Assembly: GCA_037178975.1 (NCBI GenBank)
Contig: JASJZH010000003.1
Span: 3,038,001 to 3,102,000 of the forward strand
Source of the DNA: Oscheius tipulae
Taxonomy: Eukaryota > Nematoda > Chromadorea > Rhabditida > Rhabditidae
Direction of reading: 5' to 3'
Length of the DNA stretch: 64,000 nt
Shown here: piece after piece, positions 11,351-23,457 of the stretch
How the letters are laid out: the number at the start of each line of letters is the position of its first letter
Numbering within the stretch: position 1 is the stretch's first letter
Position numbers and translations under genes: made by a program
The notes under the pieces: generated by a model
Databases searched by the model: none
Seen by the model: only the letters and a program-made list of their open reading frames with translations
What the model was told of the DNA's origin: nothing

Positions 11351-12093
11351 TAGGTCTCTATCGAAATCTAGTTGCAGATGTATCTACCTAAAATTTCCCC
11401 GTGTTATTGATTTCTTGCTATTTCTCGGTCTTGTCCTTGCAGAAAAGAGCTTGATATTGTTGAGATTGTCGGGGTAGTCTAGGATTTGTTTGGGAGGGAA
11501 CTAGAAGATTTGTACCTGGAGGTAGTCTCGTATGAATTGACCTTTTCAGTGATGTGAGTACAACTAGCCCCTTGATTCAGACAGTTCAACTGTACGAGAG
11601 AACATTGTTGGATACTGGACTTAGGCCATGGTATCGTTGACTTTTTCACCCCCGCCTGACAGTAAACATGCGGGCGGAATGGTCTGTGTTCAGTCGGCGG
11701 TCACCAAAGTTCTGATTATTGGTGACGAGATTATACTCTTTTGTAGGATGATACAGGAGGAGTAGGATCAGCGCGATCAGTTCGGAAGCCAAGCACTCAG
11801 CAAGAGATCTCCATAGAGTTTGTAGCAAGCAAGAAGGTTTGGGATCTGACAGTGAGATAGATTTGGTTCAGTTGAGACACTGTGGAATGACTTCAGAGGC
11901 CCCTGACTTGACAAGTCGGAAAGATTGATTTTGTAGGTCGCGTAAGCTATTTGAACTTTACATGGAGCAAGAAATCAGAGAAGCTCGAAGAATAGACAGT
12001 AGGCAGTTGTCGAAATTTCCACAAGTACTTAGTGGCTTTGATTGAAACGAAAGATTGGAGCATCTGGGCGAGTCAAAAGTTCATTCAAAACAT
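11351..12093. other. possible small minus-strand gene, otherwise empty
   Basis: On the minus strand, between about 11595 and 11420, a frame open from a 3' splice site (ctctcgtacag) reads LNCLNQGASCTHITEKVNSY and can be joined across a 37-bp GT-AG interval to a short C-terminus. An alternative join gives DYPDNLNNIKLFSARTRPRN. Further upstream (about 11830-11720) a hydrophobic stretch ELIALILLLLYH appears. No complete, unambiguous gene could be assembled and no family was recognised. Confidence 0.3.
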
Positions 12094-12858
12094 TTAAACT
12101 GGAGTCAGTGCTCCGAGGGTTCTCTCCATAAAACTCTCGTCCTCGAATCGGACTTTCTGAACAGAAGTCGCCGTCAATGGGATCTCCTTGGCTCTCTGTT
12201 CGGCCCTTCTCAGGATTTTCCAGTATCGATAGAGAATGATTGTAGTGATAAATCGACCAATGAACCACAGAACGAGAAGACTTCCCATCACGAGACCGAA
12301 GATTCTTGCTGAAATACATGTTCAGAGAACGTAGGAGAACTACCATTCCACTCTCTTCCCTTGTACGAGATCAGTTTGCCGTCCAGGGCATTCGGGAATA
12401 CTGCCATTGTGAAGAAACCGAGTGACATGGCCAGGTCGAAAATGAGGGTGAGACACTGAACCAAGGAAATGAGTCAAATTAAGAACTCACCAGGAAAACC
12501 AGATGAGATTGCAGAAGTTTTGGACGCCGTTTTATCACAGCCACCATTACGATGACCACTTGGATTGTGAGGATGAAAAGATTGACACTGATTATGACTA
12601 TGCTCCCTGAAGATATCTTAACAAGTGTCTAAAGAAAGAACGAACATGCTTCTCGATGATTGATACAGGCAAATATGAGAACAATGAGATAATAGAACCA
12701 ATAGCCGATTTCCATTACTCCAACCACCATCGAGGCTCCCTAAACAGCAATTCTTTGCCAATTGAAGGGTCGGATACTCTGTAGGTTAGTCGGCCACAGC
12801 ATGGCTTTCTCTCCTCTTCGAACTCCGCCACGACCACGGGTGTTGTGAACGTTGCCAT
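12094..12858 (-). CDS. four-TM LAPTM/DUF7027-like membrane protein
   Basis: Five exons join cleanly (phases 0, 1, 0, 1) into about 200 residues. The N-terminus (MATFTTPVVVAEFEEERKPC) is cytosolic-looking with a CCGRLTYRG motif. It is followed by four hydrophobic segments: MVVGVMEIGYWFYYLIVLIF, SIVIISVNLFILTIQVVIVM, CLTLIFDLAMSLGFFTMAVF and GSLLVLWFIGRFITTIILYR. A charged tail ends GALTPV. The CC motif before TM1 and the four-TM layout recall LAPTM4-related nematode proteins. I infer an endolysosomal membrane protein; the exact orthology is uncertain. Confidence 0.65.
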
Positions 12859-12998
12859 ATTGGAAAAAGGGCAATAAGTGCTATAAGCGGAGCCGATTGG
12901 GCCAGCGAGTTTGAATTTATCAGTGAGTGTGCGCTCTTGTTGATAAGGAGAAGAAGGGGGCCGCCGGAAACAAGACCCATGAATCAGAAACAATTTAC

Positions 12999-14400
12999 TC
13001 AATATCTAAACAGAATCATCTCGAAGTTGCCGAGTCGAAACCGAATGTAGCAGTTATTGTTGTGCTGGACCAGGGCTCCGTGACCGTCTGTCCGAAAGAG
13101 GACTGCCTAAATTGTATTCAGTTTTATAGCGGAATGTAAACAAGAGTACCTGCCAATGTGTACCGTACAGTTCGTCGAAGTACTTGCTGACATAGGCCGT
13201 GGCAGCATCTCCTCTTAGTTCCCTAGTCCCGATAGCGTCTTTTACCGCCTCCACCGCGTACTTTTCCATTTCTGGGTGAAGATAGTTTTTCAGAACCTCA
13301 AAGTTCTCTATGTTCGGCTGGTCGGTAAGGTAGTTCTTGATCTCCGTCTGAAAGAGGAGACTGAGAGGCAAGAGAGCCACGAACCTCTAGGAACTCGGAC
13401 TTTTTTTGCTCAAAAATCAGTTTCTTGGTGGCATCTTTTAGTTGTTCCGTACACTCGGAAAGAGACGTGTTGTTCAGAATGAGCTCCTTCTGGAGCTCTT
13501 CCATCTTTCCGAGAATGTCAGCCAGGGTCTTGTTTTTGCTGAATCTCTTGTTCACTAACTGGTATGAATCACTCACATCTCCTCCTCTCTCTTGTATCTC
13601 TCCAGCTGTCGATCTTTCTCCTCCAGATCTTCTGCTGTTTCATCGAGATCTCTCATCTTCTGTTCTAGATCCTTTACCTTCTTGGCAAGTCTCTCGTTCA
13701 TCTTGTCCAATACTTCCACCTGGAACTTCTGTCATTTCCTGTAAGAAAAGACTGACCTGTTCCGAAAGACTTTCATTCTCTACCTGTAGTTTGGCAAGGA
13801 TTCTGTTACCACTGTTTGTAGTCACCTGCAGCGCTTCTTTTCTGCCCTCGATCTGGATTGCTGGACAGCCGGCAGGAATCTCTGCCTGGACCTTGGAGTC
13901 ATGAGAAGTGTTCTGAGCTTCTGGGACACTAGGAGTTGGTTCTGTCCTCGATCCAGTAGGATCCTGGGGAGAGACCGATTCGGCACTGGAGACAACTGGA
14001 ACAGAGTGCATTGCTATCTGTCACTGTTACCTGAGACAACAGACTCCATTTCGGAGGGCATATCCTCACTCTTCGTTCCTTCAACCGACTCTTTTCTGAC
14101 TTCTTGAATCCCCGAATTGACGTAAGTCGAGAAGGTCGATGATTTTCTTGGTGGCGGAGAGCGATTTGGTTCTGTTCCCTGACCTGCATCGAAATGTTTA
14201 CATAACTCGAAAGACTGACCGTCCTCCTGTTCCAGAATGTACAGCATAGCATTCATCACATAGGTGACAGCAAGAAGGTCTTCTAATTCTTGAGTCAAGG
14301 TGTATATCATTTGGAAGAGAGAGAGTGAGGAACAAGCTCTGCATGTGACGCTTCCGTTGTTGTAATATGAGAAAACAGCTGTCACCACGTGCTCTGTCAT
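12999..14400 (-). CDS. coiled-coil protein with C-terminal dynein light chain (LC8-like) domain
   Basis: Seven exons assemble in frame to roughly 360 residues. The N-terminus (MTEHVVTAVFSYYNNGS, then ELEDLLAVTYVMNAMLYILE) is followed by a Ser/Pro/Glu-rich linker. A long coiled coil comes next (from LQVENESLSEQ through RQLERYKREEE to FEQKKSEFLE). The C-terminal ~90 residues match the LC8 (DYNLL) fold: MEKYAVEAVKDAI (helix 1), AATAYVSKYFDELYGTHWQ (helix 2 with the conserved Trp), then the beta strands VLFRTDGHGALVQH, CYIRFRLG and MILFRY. LC8 proteins are normally stand-alone subunits of about 90 residues, so the fusion is unusual. The gene is divergent from the ZAK-like kinase with about 770 bp between starts. 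Confidence 0.7.
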
Positions 14401-15170
14401 TTTTTCGAGTAGAGAGTTATTGGTCAGCGATCATCTGTCCGTCGCCCTTATCGGCCAAATCAATCGACCCAGTCCACTTCCTTCACAAGTTTCCACTGGC
14501 AACCCGACGAGGTCAGAGACCGGTCGAATCGATCGTGGAGTGAGGGAAGGCCCGGCTGGCACTATTTGTTTTCTGTTTGTTCTGCGATCTCGCCTCGAAA
14601 CGAAGCTTGTCACCTTTTTCATCAGTTTTCGTGAGATTTTTCTATCAGATTGGCTCCCAATCTGTTGTCCACTGCTTATATTTCTCTGCCTCTGACAGCT
14701 CATTCGATTGAATTCGTCTCCCTCCCAACGTCTTTTGATCGAACGATTAAGACAGATACACACACACTCTCACACACTTTTAGGCATTTTGAACTAAATT
14801 GTCATCGCATGTGTCCACCACAGGGTCGGGATTCGGACTTTCTCTCTCGTTTTCTCTCACAATCTGTTCCTATTTGTCCGCCCCATCTACAGCAAAAGTC
14901 AGCGTGGTTTTGCGGGTTATGGGGAGATTATTCCCCCCGTTTGTGTGCTTAACCATTCCCGCCAATTTCGAATTGTTCCAAAGGTTCCGTACCCCTTTTA
15001 CCAGGGATTTAAAGAGCCTGGATGAAGATGAACTCCCAAAGCCTGAAACTCATGACCCGGCACTTTGTCCAAATAAACCCCCAATCTGTCTGCAAACAGG
15101 CAATTTCATCGACCATAAAGACTTTTTTCTCCTTCTCCAAATCTTTTTTGAATCAAAATTTTTTCCAGTA
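14401..15170. other. shared upstream region of two divergent genes
   Basis: About 770 bp between the starts of the LC8-fusion gene (minus) and the ZAK-like gene (plus). It contains CT-rich and CA-rich runs. The final ttttttccag|taATG before the kinase looks like a trans-splice acceptor. No other gene was seen. Confidence 0.5.
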
Positions 15171-17761
15171 ATGTCCGACGAGACGACATCGACGTCGTCC
15201 CCGGTCGACTACTCTCCCTATCCAGAAATTCCCAGGGATGCCGTCGAAGTCTGTGAACAGTTGGGTGTAGGGTCCTTCGGATCAGGTTGGTTTCCGGTCG
15301 TCCCCTTCAAGACAACTTTAGAATTTAGTATACAAGGGTGTTTGGAATCATAACAACAACAAGGTCAAAATTGTCGCCATGAAGAAAGTGTTCATGTTAC
15401 AGAAGGAGGTGAGTTCTTCCTTAATTCTCCTTACCTTTCCCGATTCAGGCAGAAATCTTGTCGAAGATCAGACACAGGAACATCATTGAATTTTACGGGA
15501 TCTGCAAGACGGGAAACGATTTTTATATTGTGACTGAGTTTGCTGAGAAGGGAAGCTTGTATGATAATCTTCATCACGACGAAAACAGAGAGATTGACTT
15601 TGTCACTGTATTGAAATGGGCCAGAGAAGTGAGTAGACTCTTCCGTTTTCACACATGATATCCATTTCAGATAGCGGCAGGAATCCACTATCTGCACTAC
15701 GACGCAATTCAGACGATTATTCATAGGGATCTGAAGAGTAAAAATGTTGTTCTAGACGGACAGAACAGGTGTAAGATCTGTGACTTCGGTACGTCGAAGG
15801 ACCTCACACACTCCTGTACAGCACCGACTTGGGGGGGAACAGCTGCATGGATGAGGTTTGTTTCTCTACTCTAAAAGAAAAAGGCTCTTTTAGTCCAGAG
15901 ATCATCAATCAGAACGAGAGTCTCACACCTGCGTCGGATGTCTGGAGTTTCGGAGTAGTCCTTTGGGAGCTGCTCTCTCGCGAAATCCCTTACAAAGATT
16001 TCACCGAGTTCCGTATTTACACACTCATTACCCAGAATGGAGTGAATCTGGTTATTCCGGACAGCTGTCCTCCTGCTCTGGCAAAGTTGGCTCCATTCCC
16101 CATCTTTATACTTCTTTTAGTTTGATGCGTGGATGCTGGAAGATGGCACCGAAGGAGAGAGTTACAATGCGGAAAATGGTCAATGAGCTGGCTCTCATGG
16201 ACAAGTGCGAGTCGACGAAGAAGGAATGCCAGAAGTTTTTGTACAAAGAAGACTGGAAGAAGGACATCGAAATCCAGAAGAAGGAGCTGGAAGCGCAGAG
16301 AAAGATGCTGGAGAAGCAGAAGGAGAAACTATTCCAGCAGCAGAGAGCCTTCCAGAGGAGAGTCAGACAAGAAAGTGCTCTTCTGGACGCAGTCAGAGAT
16401 CCACCTCCCGATGTGGGCACCTGGTCTGAACAGCATACTGTAATGTGGATAGGAAAGGTCCTCAATACTGGTTGGTTCCTTGTGCTGTCAACTTGACCAA
16501 TCATATTAGACGACATAAAGTTTCTGGACAAGGTGAAGACAGCTGTTTGTCGGCATCGGATCACGGGTGCTCGACTACTCGAAATGACGCAGAAGGACTT
16601 TGAATCGCTGGGAGTGAACAAACTAGGCTGTCGAATGCAGCTGATGTCCGGAGTGAAGAAACTGAGAGAAGCACACAGCAAGTTTGTCGACTTTCCGACT
16701 CTGGCCCAGGCCAAGCAGCTCACTCTTTCCGTGGTATTTATCTTCGGAAAACTAGTATAAGACGTTTTTCAGAAACCGAAAGAAGAGTTTCCAAGTCCTC
16801 TTTTTAGCGGCCTACCACTGGTTTTGATATTGGGCTTCTACCCCAGACCGGGATCAGCCTCGACCCGATTGAAGTTCTACGTCGATGTTGACTGGGACGA
16901 CGATGAAGTGAGTACAGAAATACTATTCCGAAACTTCTGATTTAGCCATCGACGTCTACAATCACTCCATCCAGTATGGTAAAAACAGCTTGCTTCACTG
17001 TCCTCGACGACGATACTAATGTAAGTTTAAATGGTTGAAGTCGCACAATCGTTCAGAGACCACTAAATGAGCCGGCTTGTTATTCGGGCTACAGTAACTG
17101 GGCAATGGAGTGGGTCACAAAGGCTGAGCATGTTCAAAGAGTACGGGTCATCGCCAACCTTCACTATTCGGATCGAGTCGTGGGTTCTAAGACAAAGATT
17201 TCACTTATAACTTTCTACAGACTGAGCCACGGAGTACAGAACTGGTCGCAGTGGTCACAAATTTCGATAGACCGTCAACTTTAATTGAGAGAAGAGTCAG
17301 AGTACGGACTGGGAGAAGATCCTCTTTGACTCCGAGTTCTGGAGGATCTCTGTTACATGTTGGTTTACTTGAACAACTGTTATGAAATCCCTTTCAGACA
17401 ACAGTCAGCAGCCCTCTTTTGCGCGGTGTTTGGCAGAAGAAGGCCTCGGAGACCAAGTTCAATCTCCTCGAATCGGAGATTGCTTCTGTGAATTGTGAGT
17501 CACAAACTTGGATCTAAATATTCCTTTCAGCCGCTCTAATAGCCGAGCAACAGAGCGTCAAGTTTGGTCTGGAAGAAGAGCCAAAAGGTCCGCCTTCGAA
17601 TGGACCAAGGAAAAAGAAGGGAGCTAGAAAACGGACAGAGTCTGCCAATGTAAGACGTCTAACTATTTTAAGCTCGATTTCAGTTGGAATGTCAAAACAC
17701 AAAGGTACACGGCGGTAAATCCAAATGGGCTTGGAAGAAACAGGATCGCCATCTCAACTAG
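15171..17761 (+). CDS. zak-1: ZAK/MLTK-like MAP3K (kinase, coiled coil, SAM)
   Basis: A mixed-lineage kinase that activates JNK/p38 cascades; ZAK is also the ribosome-collision stress sensor. Kinase motifs are GVGSFGSVYKGVW, VAMKKV, HRDLKSKNVV, DFGTSK, MSPEI and SDVWSFGVVLWELLSR. A basic leucine-zipper-like coiled coil follows (KKDIEIQKKELEAQRKMLEK), then a SAM domain (WSEQHTVMWIGKVL, later TGARLLEMTQKDFESLGV then LGCRMQLMSGVKKL). This order is diagnostic of ZAK. The C-terminal part (SVKPKEEFPSPLF..., WAMEWVTKAEHVQRV..., Lys/Arg-rich tail ending KQDRHLN) is a less familiar extension. About a dozen short introns, all with in-frame joins; exon 1 to exon 2 joins G|TA to give VYK. About 650 residues. 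Confidence 0.85.
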
Positions 17762-18004
17762 ACTCAATTTAGTGATAAACCGCTACACGGATTGGTTGTG
17801 CCTCTTGATCTCGGACATCTTTGCTCACTTATTACTTTTGTCATCAATAGTTTTGTTCTCAATATAAAAAAGTTCTGTATGAAACTCTAGTTATTCTTCG
17901 ATCCATGGTTCTGATGCAAGAACAGGGAATGGATAGATTATCTTTGCTGCTATAACAAGGTCTAAAACAACGAATACCCGTATTTTGAGCAGAAAAATAT
18001 ATGG

Positions 18005-18256
18005 TTACTCGTCGACTGGCCTCGGTCTCAAGACTCCTAGCGTATTTGGAAGAGTGCCAGTTTCCGAGGACGTCTCTCCTCTTGCCAGTCTCTGCTCTCT
18101 TTGATCTTGAACCGATTGCTGGAGGTACGGGATGGCTGCTTGTTTCGGGAAGAACTTTTTCTCGGCATAGTATCCCACGGTCCCGATTACGGCAGCGATT
18201 GGCAGGACTAGGAAGTTGGAGAACCGCTGTCCGAAGGCGAAAAGGACCGGCCACAT
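18005..18256 (-). CDS. SMIM12-like small integral membrane protein
   Basis: A single-exon frame of 83 residues starting MWPVLFAFGQRFSNF with a transmembrane segment LVLPIAAVIGTVGYYAE, then a charged tail (VQDQREQRLARG). The MWPV start, one TM helix near residues 15-32 and total length match the SMIM12 (C1orf212) family, a small protein of unclear function. It lies between the ZAK-like kinase (tail to tail) and the SET gene (divergent). Confidence 0.75.
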   Translation of the reverse strand: MWPVLFAFGQRFSNFLVLPIAAVIGTVGYYAEKKFFPKQAAIPYLQQSVQDQREQRLARGETSSETGTLPNTLGVLRPRPVDE

Positions 18257-18823
18257 AGAGAACTAGACTGGAAATTAAAGTTTGGTTTCTAATAAATGGG
18301 GTATAAGATTTTCTAGAAGATGTTTCATAAAACGTAAAAAGAACGAGTTCAGAAAAGTAAGGGGAGAGAACCGCGACAGCTGCATGCTCTTTTATAACGA
18401 ACTTGCACAACGGACTTGTGTCATTCAAAACCTTATTTTCACTTGTTTTCTCATCTCTTTCCTGGAAAAACTTCATGTTTCACGTTCTCTTACATGCAAT
18501 GTAGTCAAGGGAGTCAGAGATGTGCATGTTTTCCCCGCGCCGTCTGTTGCAAAAGATGTTGTTTACTGGTTGCAGTCTCGTGATTCTCTTCCTCTTTCAG
18601 TTTTTCCTTTCAAAAAATAGCTTGGTCAAATAGCACGACAAGAACTGTGTGCTTCAACATGGTACGTGGAATGCTTAGCCAAAATGGGCTGTTTTGCGCT
18701 ATGCGCGGGAATTCTTTTTTGTAACCTTTATTTAAGCTTGTTCTTTTTCACCCAGTGTTTGTGTTTAAAGTTTCACTTTTTCTCGAGTTTTACCAATTAT
18801 TTTGGTAGAAACGATAAATATAA
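18257..18823. other. divergent spacer between SMIM12-like and SET genes
   Basis: About 570 bp. No coding sequence is supported. The SET-gene ATG at 18824 lies in a plain context (ataaatataagATG) with no close acceptor, so an upstream 5' UTR intron is possible. Confidence 0.4.
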
Positions 18824-21800
18824 GATGTCCGCCGAAGACGATAAAGACGATAAAATTCCCAAACTTGTGAGCTGGAACGAGAATCGCAGCCTCTGCGAAG
18901 TTAGTTGCAGCAAGTTTCTGACAAACTCTAATGTTTTTAGGCATATAGGGACAAACCAGTCAAGTATGGAAATCTCACCAAAGAAGAGCGAGCGGCCAAG
19001 GAGGAAAAGGACAACACAGCAACAGCGAAGAGACTGGCTCGAAAGATCTTGGCTCTTCGCAAGGAAGGAAGACGAGCAAAGGACAAGAATTCGACGGCGC
19101 CTGTTTTCAGGCCATTGGCTTACAGACCAGAAGGAAGTAGATTGCTACTTGCAGAGTTAGTTTATCGACCTTTTTCAATTTGTTTTGTTTAGAGATCTGT
19201 CTCTTCATCAACTGGACATGGATGTTGATTGGGAACTCCAAGACAGGGAGCGAGGATCCATCAGCGTCTACTGTGATCTCCGTCACCAAACTAGCGAGCT
19301 CTTTCTCAGCAATGCCTTCCAATATCGTCACGGAAGACCGTACGACATAAAAACGGATCAATATTTGCAATCCAATGTCAAGAACACTTCTCGAGATCTG
19401 TCTCGTCTACCACCCGATTACAGAGATTTTGTACACAGTCAAAAAGCCACGGTACGTCTTATTAGCATTCAATAATCTTCTTGGTAATAGTTCGGCAGGC
19501 GGCTCGGTTCATTCAAACGGGTTTTCGCGCACTTTTTTTGAATTCGGCGGGATTTTGAAATCTTCTTCTCGTTTACGATTCCTACGCCTTTTCACTGCTT
19601 TTCTCAACGTTTTGCCTTACCTTTCATGTCTTTTCTTGCTCTCTTCAAGTAATATAAACTAGAACTGCCTTGTATAATGATAATTGACACCTATCGGTTG
19701 ACCAACAGACGGGAGCAGATTGTACCAACAAAGAACAAGACAGTCTTAGTTTTTATTTCTTGAAGCGAACAAGAAAAGACATAAAAGGTAAGGCAAAAAG
19801 TTGAGAAAAGCAGTGAAAAGGCGTAGGAATCGTAAACGAGAAGAAGATTTCAAAATCCCGCCGAATTCAAAAAAGTGCGCGAAAACCCGTTTGAATGAAC
19901 CGAGCCGCCTGCCGAACTATTACCATCTTCTTTATTTGCAGTGTGTCTGCAAGTGCGCCGACTGTAGAAAGAACTCCAAATGCGAATGCGCTCTCCTCGC
20001 CAAGCTACTCAACAAAGGACTCATCTGTCTGAAGGTGCTGCCATCAATCAACTAATCAATTCAACACCTTCAGAACAACAAGGCATACATCGACAACGAG
20101 ATGACTGATGTGAATCACGAGGAGCTAACCAGTCTGGGAATAGGCTGTGGCCAAGCCTGTCACTGCTACCAGCACCGAAACTGCGACAAGAACGTTGATC
20201 TTCTTCATCACGACATGCCAAAACTCGAGGTCTTCAGAAGAGATCCAATCGTGAACTTCGGAGTACGAACACTTGAATCTCTTCAACCAGATACTTAGCT
20301 TTTTGGCATACAATTCAGCTTTTTTAGGCGACATAGTTTGTGAATTCACGGGAAAGCTAGAGCCGCAAGAAATGGTCGAACAATGCAAAGGAGCCGACGC
20401 CTATTCATTCCAGATCGTCTTCGATAGCAACTTGGATTTTCTGACTCGCACCTTCATTGACGAAATCGAGAAGAACGCTGAATATCGTCAATTCCGAAAC
20501 ATCTACAACGATCTCAAACAGCATGCCGATGATCTCAAGAAAAAGACGGTCACCGCACACATTTCGCCTCTAGTCAACGGAAACGTCGCTCAATTCGTCT
20601 CTCACGGATGTCTACCAAACTTGGAAGTTCTCAGGTTCGATTTTCTTCTTCCGTTTTGAACTTATTCACTTTCCAGGGTGATGGCCAATCACGCGCTTCC
20701 ACAGTTCCATCGTCTCTTCCTAGTTGCTGCCAGACACATTGAAGCCGGAGAAGAGGTTCTTTCTTTAATGTAATCATCACGCCTTCCTACATTTAGCTCT
20801 TCATCAGTTATGGCAGCGATTATGTCAAGCATAGAATCAAGAAATGTCTCTGTGGTCAGCCGCTTTGCCTCAACGGTCCGAACAAGAACTATATTAAAAA
20901 CGTCAGTAACCAGAAACTGGAAGAATTCCTCAGAAGGTCATTCCTACCAAAATGTCGCAAACAAGCCGAACTCACTGATGGATATCTGAAAGGACTAAAA
21001 GTTGGTGGTATATTGTCCAGACCGATAAATCCGGATAATTTGCGGTAAGATCTCCTTCTCTCAATTTCAAGTTGTTTTCCAGTGAGGATCTGATCGAGAT
21101 AGAAGACGTTGAAAAGGCTCAGGAACGAAAAATCTACCACGAATACATTTTCAATCTAAAACAAGAACGAGCGAATGACATCCAAACAGACTTCCAAGAA
21201 TACGAAGAGACGAAGATCTATGCTGAATCGTTAGTTGGACTTGGAAGGCTGTCAAAGTCCTCTATTTAGCTCTTGTATGGAAACTGTTGACTACTTTTCA
21301 TCGGTCAAAGTGAAGAGGGAGCCATCGGATATTATTGAGATCTACCAACAGCCCATTGACCTTGATGTTCCTATCAGAGACCGAAATCCGCCTATGGTGC
21401 TTCCAATAATTAAAGTTGAGCCTGGTGAACATTACGAAGAAAAAGTTCTGTCCAGTGAAGAGAGGTACGCTTCTATTTTGACATCGTAACTAGCCTAAAT
21501 TCTAGATTGCCAAGTATCATAAGAAGGAGGGGGACGGTGGACAGATCTCGAAAGAATCCGGGTTTGTCGCCGAGGAGAAATTGGCTTCAAAAAAGTACAG
21601 TCACGTAGGGCTCCTTCGGTGAAAAACCTATACCACCGTGTTCAGAAGAGCTACTAAGCATATTATCGTCAGTACGAGATCTTCCTCTTCTGAGTGCTGT
21701 CCTACGCCTGAAGAACCAATTCCGAGCAAAGAGCCTTCAGAGAAAGTCGAAAAGGCAAAGCTGAAAAATCTGAAAAACCAGCAGAATCTGTTTGCCCAGC

Positions 21801-22417
21801 TGGGCATCAAGCCGATTTCTCACGAAATGAAGAGCTTCAGAATACCAATCAAGAAACGCCTAGAGTTGCTTTATGAGAATTCTTGAGCTGTCTAACGTCG
21901 TTTAGAATTTCTTCTACCGATCGCTCGACATCCAATTTGTTGTCTACCTCTAGTCGAGAGCAACCATTTCCGACGATGCGACGGAAACGAAAACCTTCAA
22001 TAAATAAGGAGTACAACAACAGGCAGAATTCTGTCTTTGCCCGACGCTGGAAGCGCGACGAGACTCCACGAGGTACTTTTTGTAATTTGCACTCTATCTT
22101 TTTTTTTTTACAGTTCTTGATCATGGACCTCCTCCAGAGAACTGGCTAAAAAATGCTGTCAAAGTAGACCAGTATCACAAAGGTGTTTCTAAACCTCGGC
22201 CATCTAACGAAAGAAAAGTAGTCCAACACCAGCCAGCTGTTTCCGAACCCTACGTGCTACGTGATGGAACTGTTCTCCCTCATAAGCCTCAAATCCACTT
22301 TACCGAGTAAGCTAAAGATTATTTGTTTTCTTAACGAAATTCAGTCTTAACGGTATTGCCCTCTCTCAGCCAATTGTTTTGAAGCTTCCGGAGTGGAAGG
22401 TTTATCGACCCTACTAG
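18824..22417 (+). CDS. SET-domain histone lysine methyltransferase (SUV39/H3K9-type)
   Basis: About a dozen exons join to a protein of roughly 780 residues. The N-terminus is charged (MSAEDDKDDKIPKLVSWNEN). A pre-SET-like zinc cluster follows (CVCKCADCRKNSKCECALL, later GCGQACHCYQHRNC). The SET domain starts CEFTGKLEPQEM and carries SHGCLPNLEVLRVMANH and the HIEAGEELFISYGSDY motif. Post-SET cysteines are CLCGQPLCL. The arrangement fits SUV39-clade enzymes that methylate H3K9; NHS is replaced by SHG. The long C-terminal tail carries VKREPSD and IKVEPGE, which match the SUMO-site pattern. One exon join (21440 to about 21506) works only with donor GAAAAA|GTTCTG. A foldback element occupies the intron before the zinc cluster. 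Confidence 0.8.
19483..19924. mobile_element. 442-bp foldback element in the SET-gene intron
   Basis: Ends GGTAATAGTTCGGCAGGC and its reverse complement. The inverted arms run inward for about 180 bp each with few mismatches, leaving a loop of about 85 bp. The 8-bp sequence ATCTTCTT lies directly outside both ends, a target-site duplication of the size made by hAT transposases. It has no coding capacity. Without it the host intron (19452-19941) would be about 48 bp, normal for this genome. Related arms occur at 48.8 and 50.8-50.9 kb. Confidence 0.9.
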
Positions 22418-23457
22418 TTGTAAGGTGCAAACTGCAGCAGCTTATAAACAAAGTGTTTGATCCAGTGTTTCCTTCAGATTTGTAACGAACATCCTAAACT
22501 TTACTGTTACAGGTCCGTCTGTCTTTCCATGCAAGAAAAGCAGATTGGTAGTAGTCATACCTATTTTTTTTTACAACACTTCCCATATACAAAATTGTCA
22601 TTTGTATCCTGATTCATCAGGCTAAACGTTTTCCGTCCTTTCAAATAGTGATTATTACTTTTTTCAATGAATGTATTTTTCTGTGTCGTTTTATCAGGTG
22701 GGGCAAAATTAGCTCTATTCAGTCATGTATAGAGATCAGTGGTTGCCTTGATCTACAAACAGTTTTTTTTAACAGATACCCTCCTCGTGGGTAGGGTTCG
22801 TTGAAACCACCTTAAGTTCAAAGACGCGTTTCTCGAAAAGTACTAGAAGTTGACAAAAATTTTGGAGCGCTCACAGCTCAACGATAAAGAAGCTCTGTGG
22901 TCTCGGCTGAGAGCACAGCTTATCAAGGGCTGTAAAACACAACTTTTCAGAAATCGGCCGGGATGTACGCTTCCCGAGAGTTGAACAGCATTCTTGTGTA
23001 AATTTTACCTTTTTGACTGGTGCTCAAAAATTGTAACTTATAGCCACTGATCTCTATACATAGCTGAATAGATCTAATTTTGCCCGCTCTTTTCTTCTTT
23101 GAAACAGCTCTCCAGCTCAATCGGGTCAAAAGTTATGGCCGAAAAGGCAACTATTATGTTCCAATAGTTTTGACGCGTTTGTATTGATGAACAATGTACT
23201 TTATTTATTTGAGAATTTTCGGATTCACGTAAGTCCGCATATTTTCATCCAAACGGGTTGTTTTGAAATCACACTATTTTCTTATCCGCAGGACATGTGC
23301 TTCTTTTATCATTTCTTTTCTACATCCGCAAGGTTGTTTTGAATTTCTGATATCTCGTAATTTTTTCAAATATTCTGAATGAAATGCTTTGAAATAATTT
23401 CTGCTTCATTTCTCTTCCTCTTCCCTTTGAAAGACCTATTTTTGACGTAATTTGCAG
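22418..23457. other. intergenic region carrying one foldback element
   Basis: Between the SET gene and ST13. Apart from the element at 22700-23086, no gene was seen. The last bases are tttgcag directly before the ST13 ATG. Confidence 0.5.
22700..23086. mobile_element. 386-bp terminal-inverted-repeat element
   Basis: The left end GGGCAAAATTAGCTCTATTC and right end are near-perfect inverted copies over about 44 bp (continuing CATGTATAGAGATCAGTGG). The internal sequence has no long frame. It fits a non-autonomous DNA transposon (MITE). No clear target duplication was seen. Confidence 0.75.

Noticed and set aside
14014..14252. Alternative reading frames across the LC8-fusion gene exons
   Set aside because: The chosen frame joins seven exons with canonical splice sites and ends in a recognisable domain; the alternatives end at stops.
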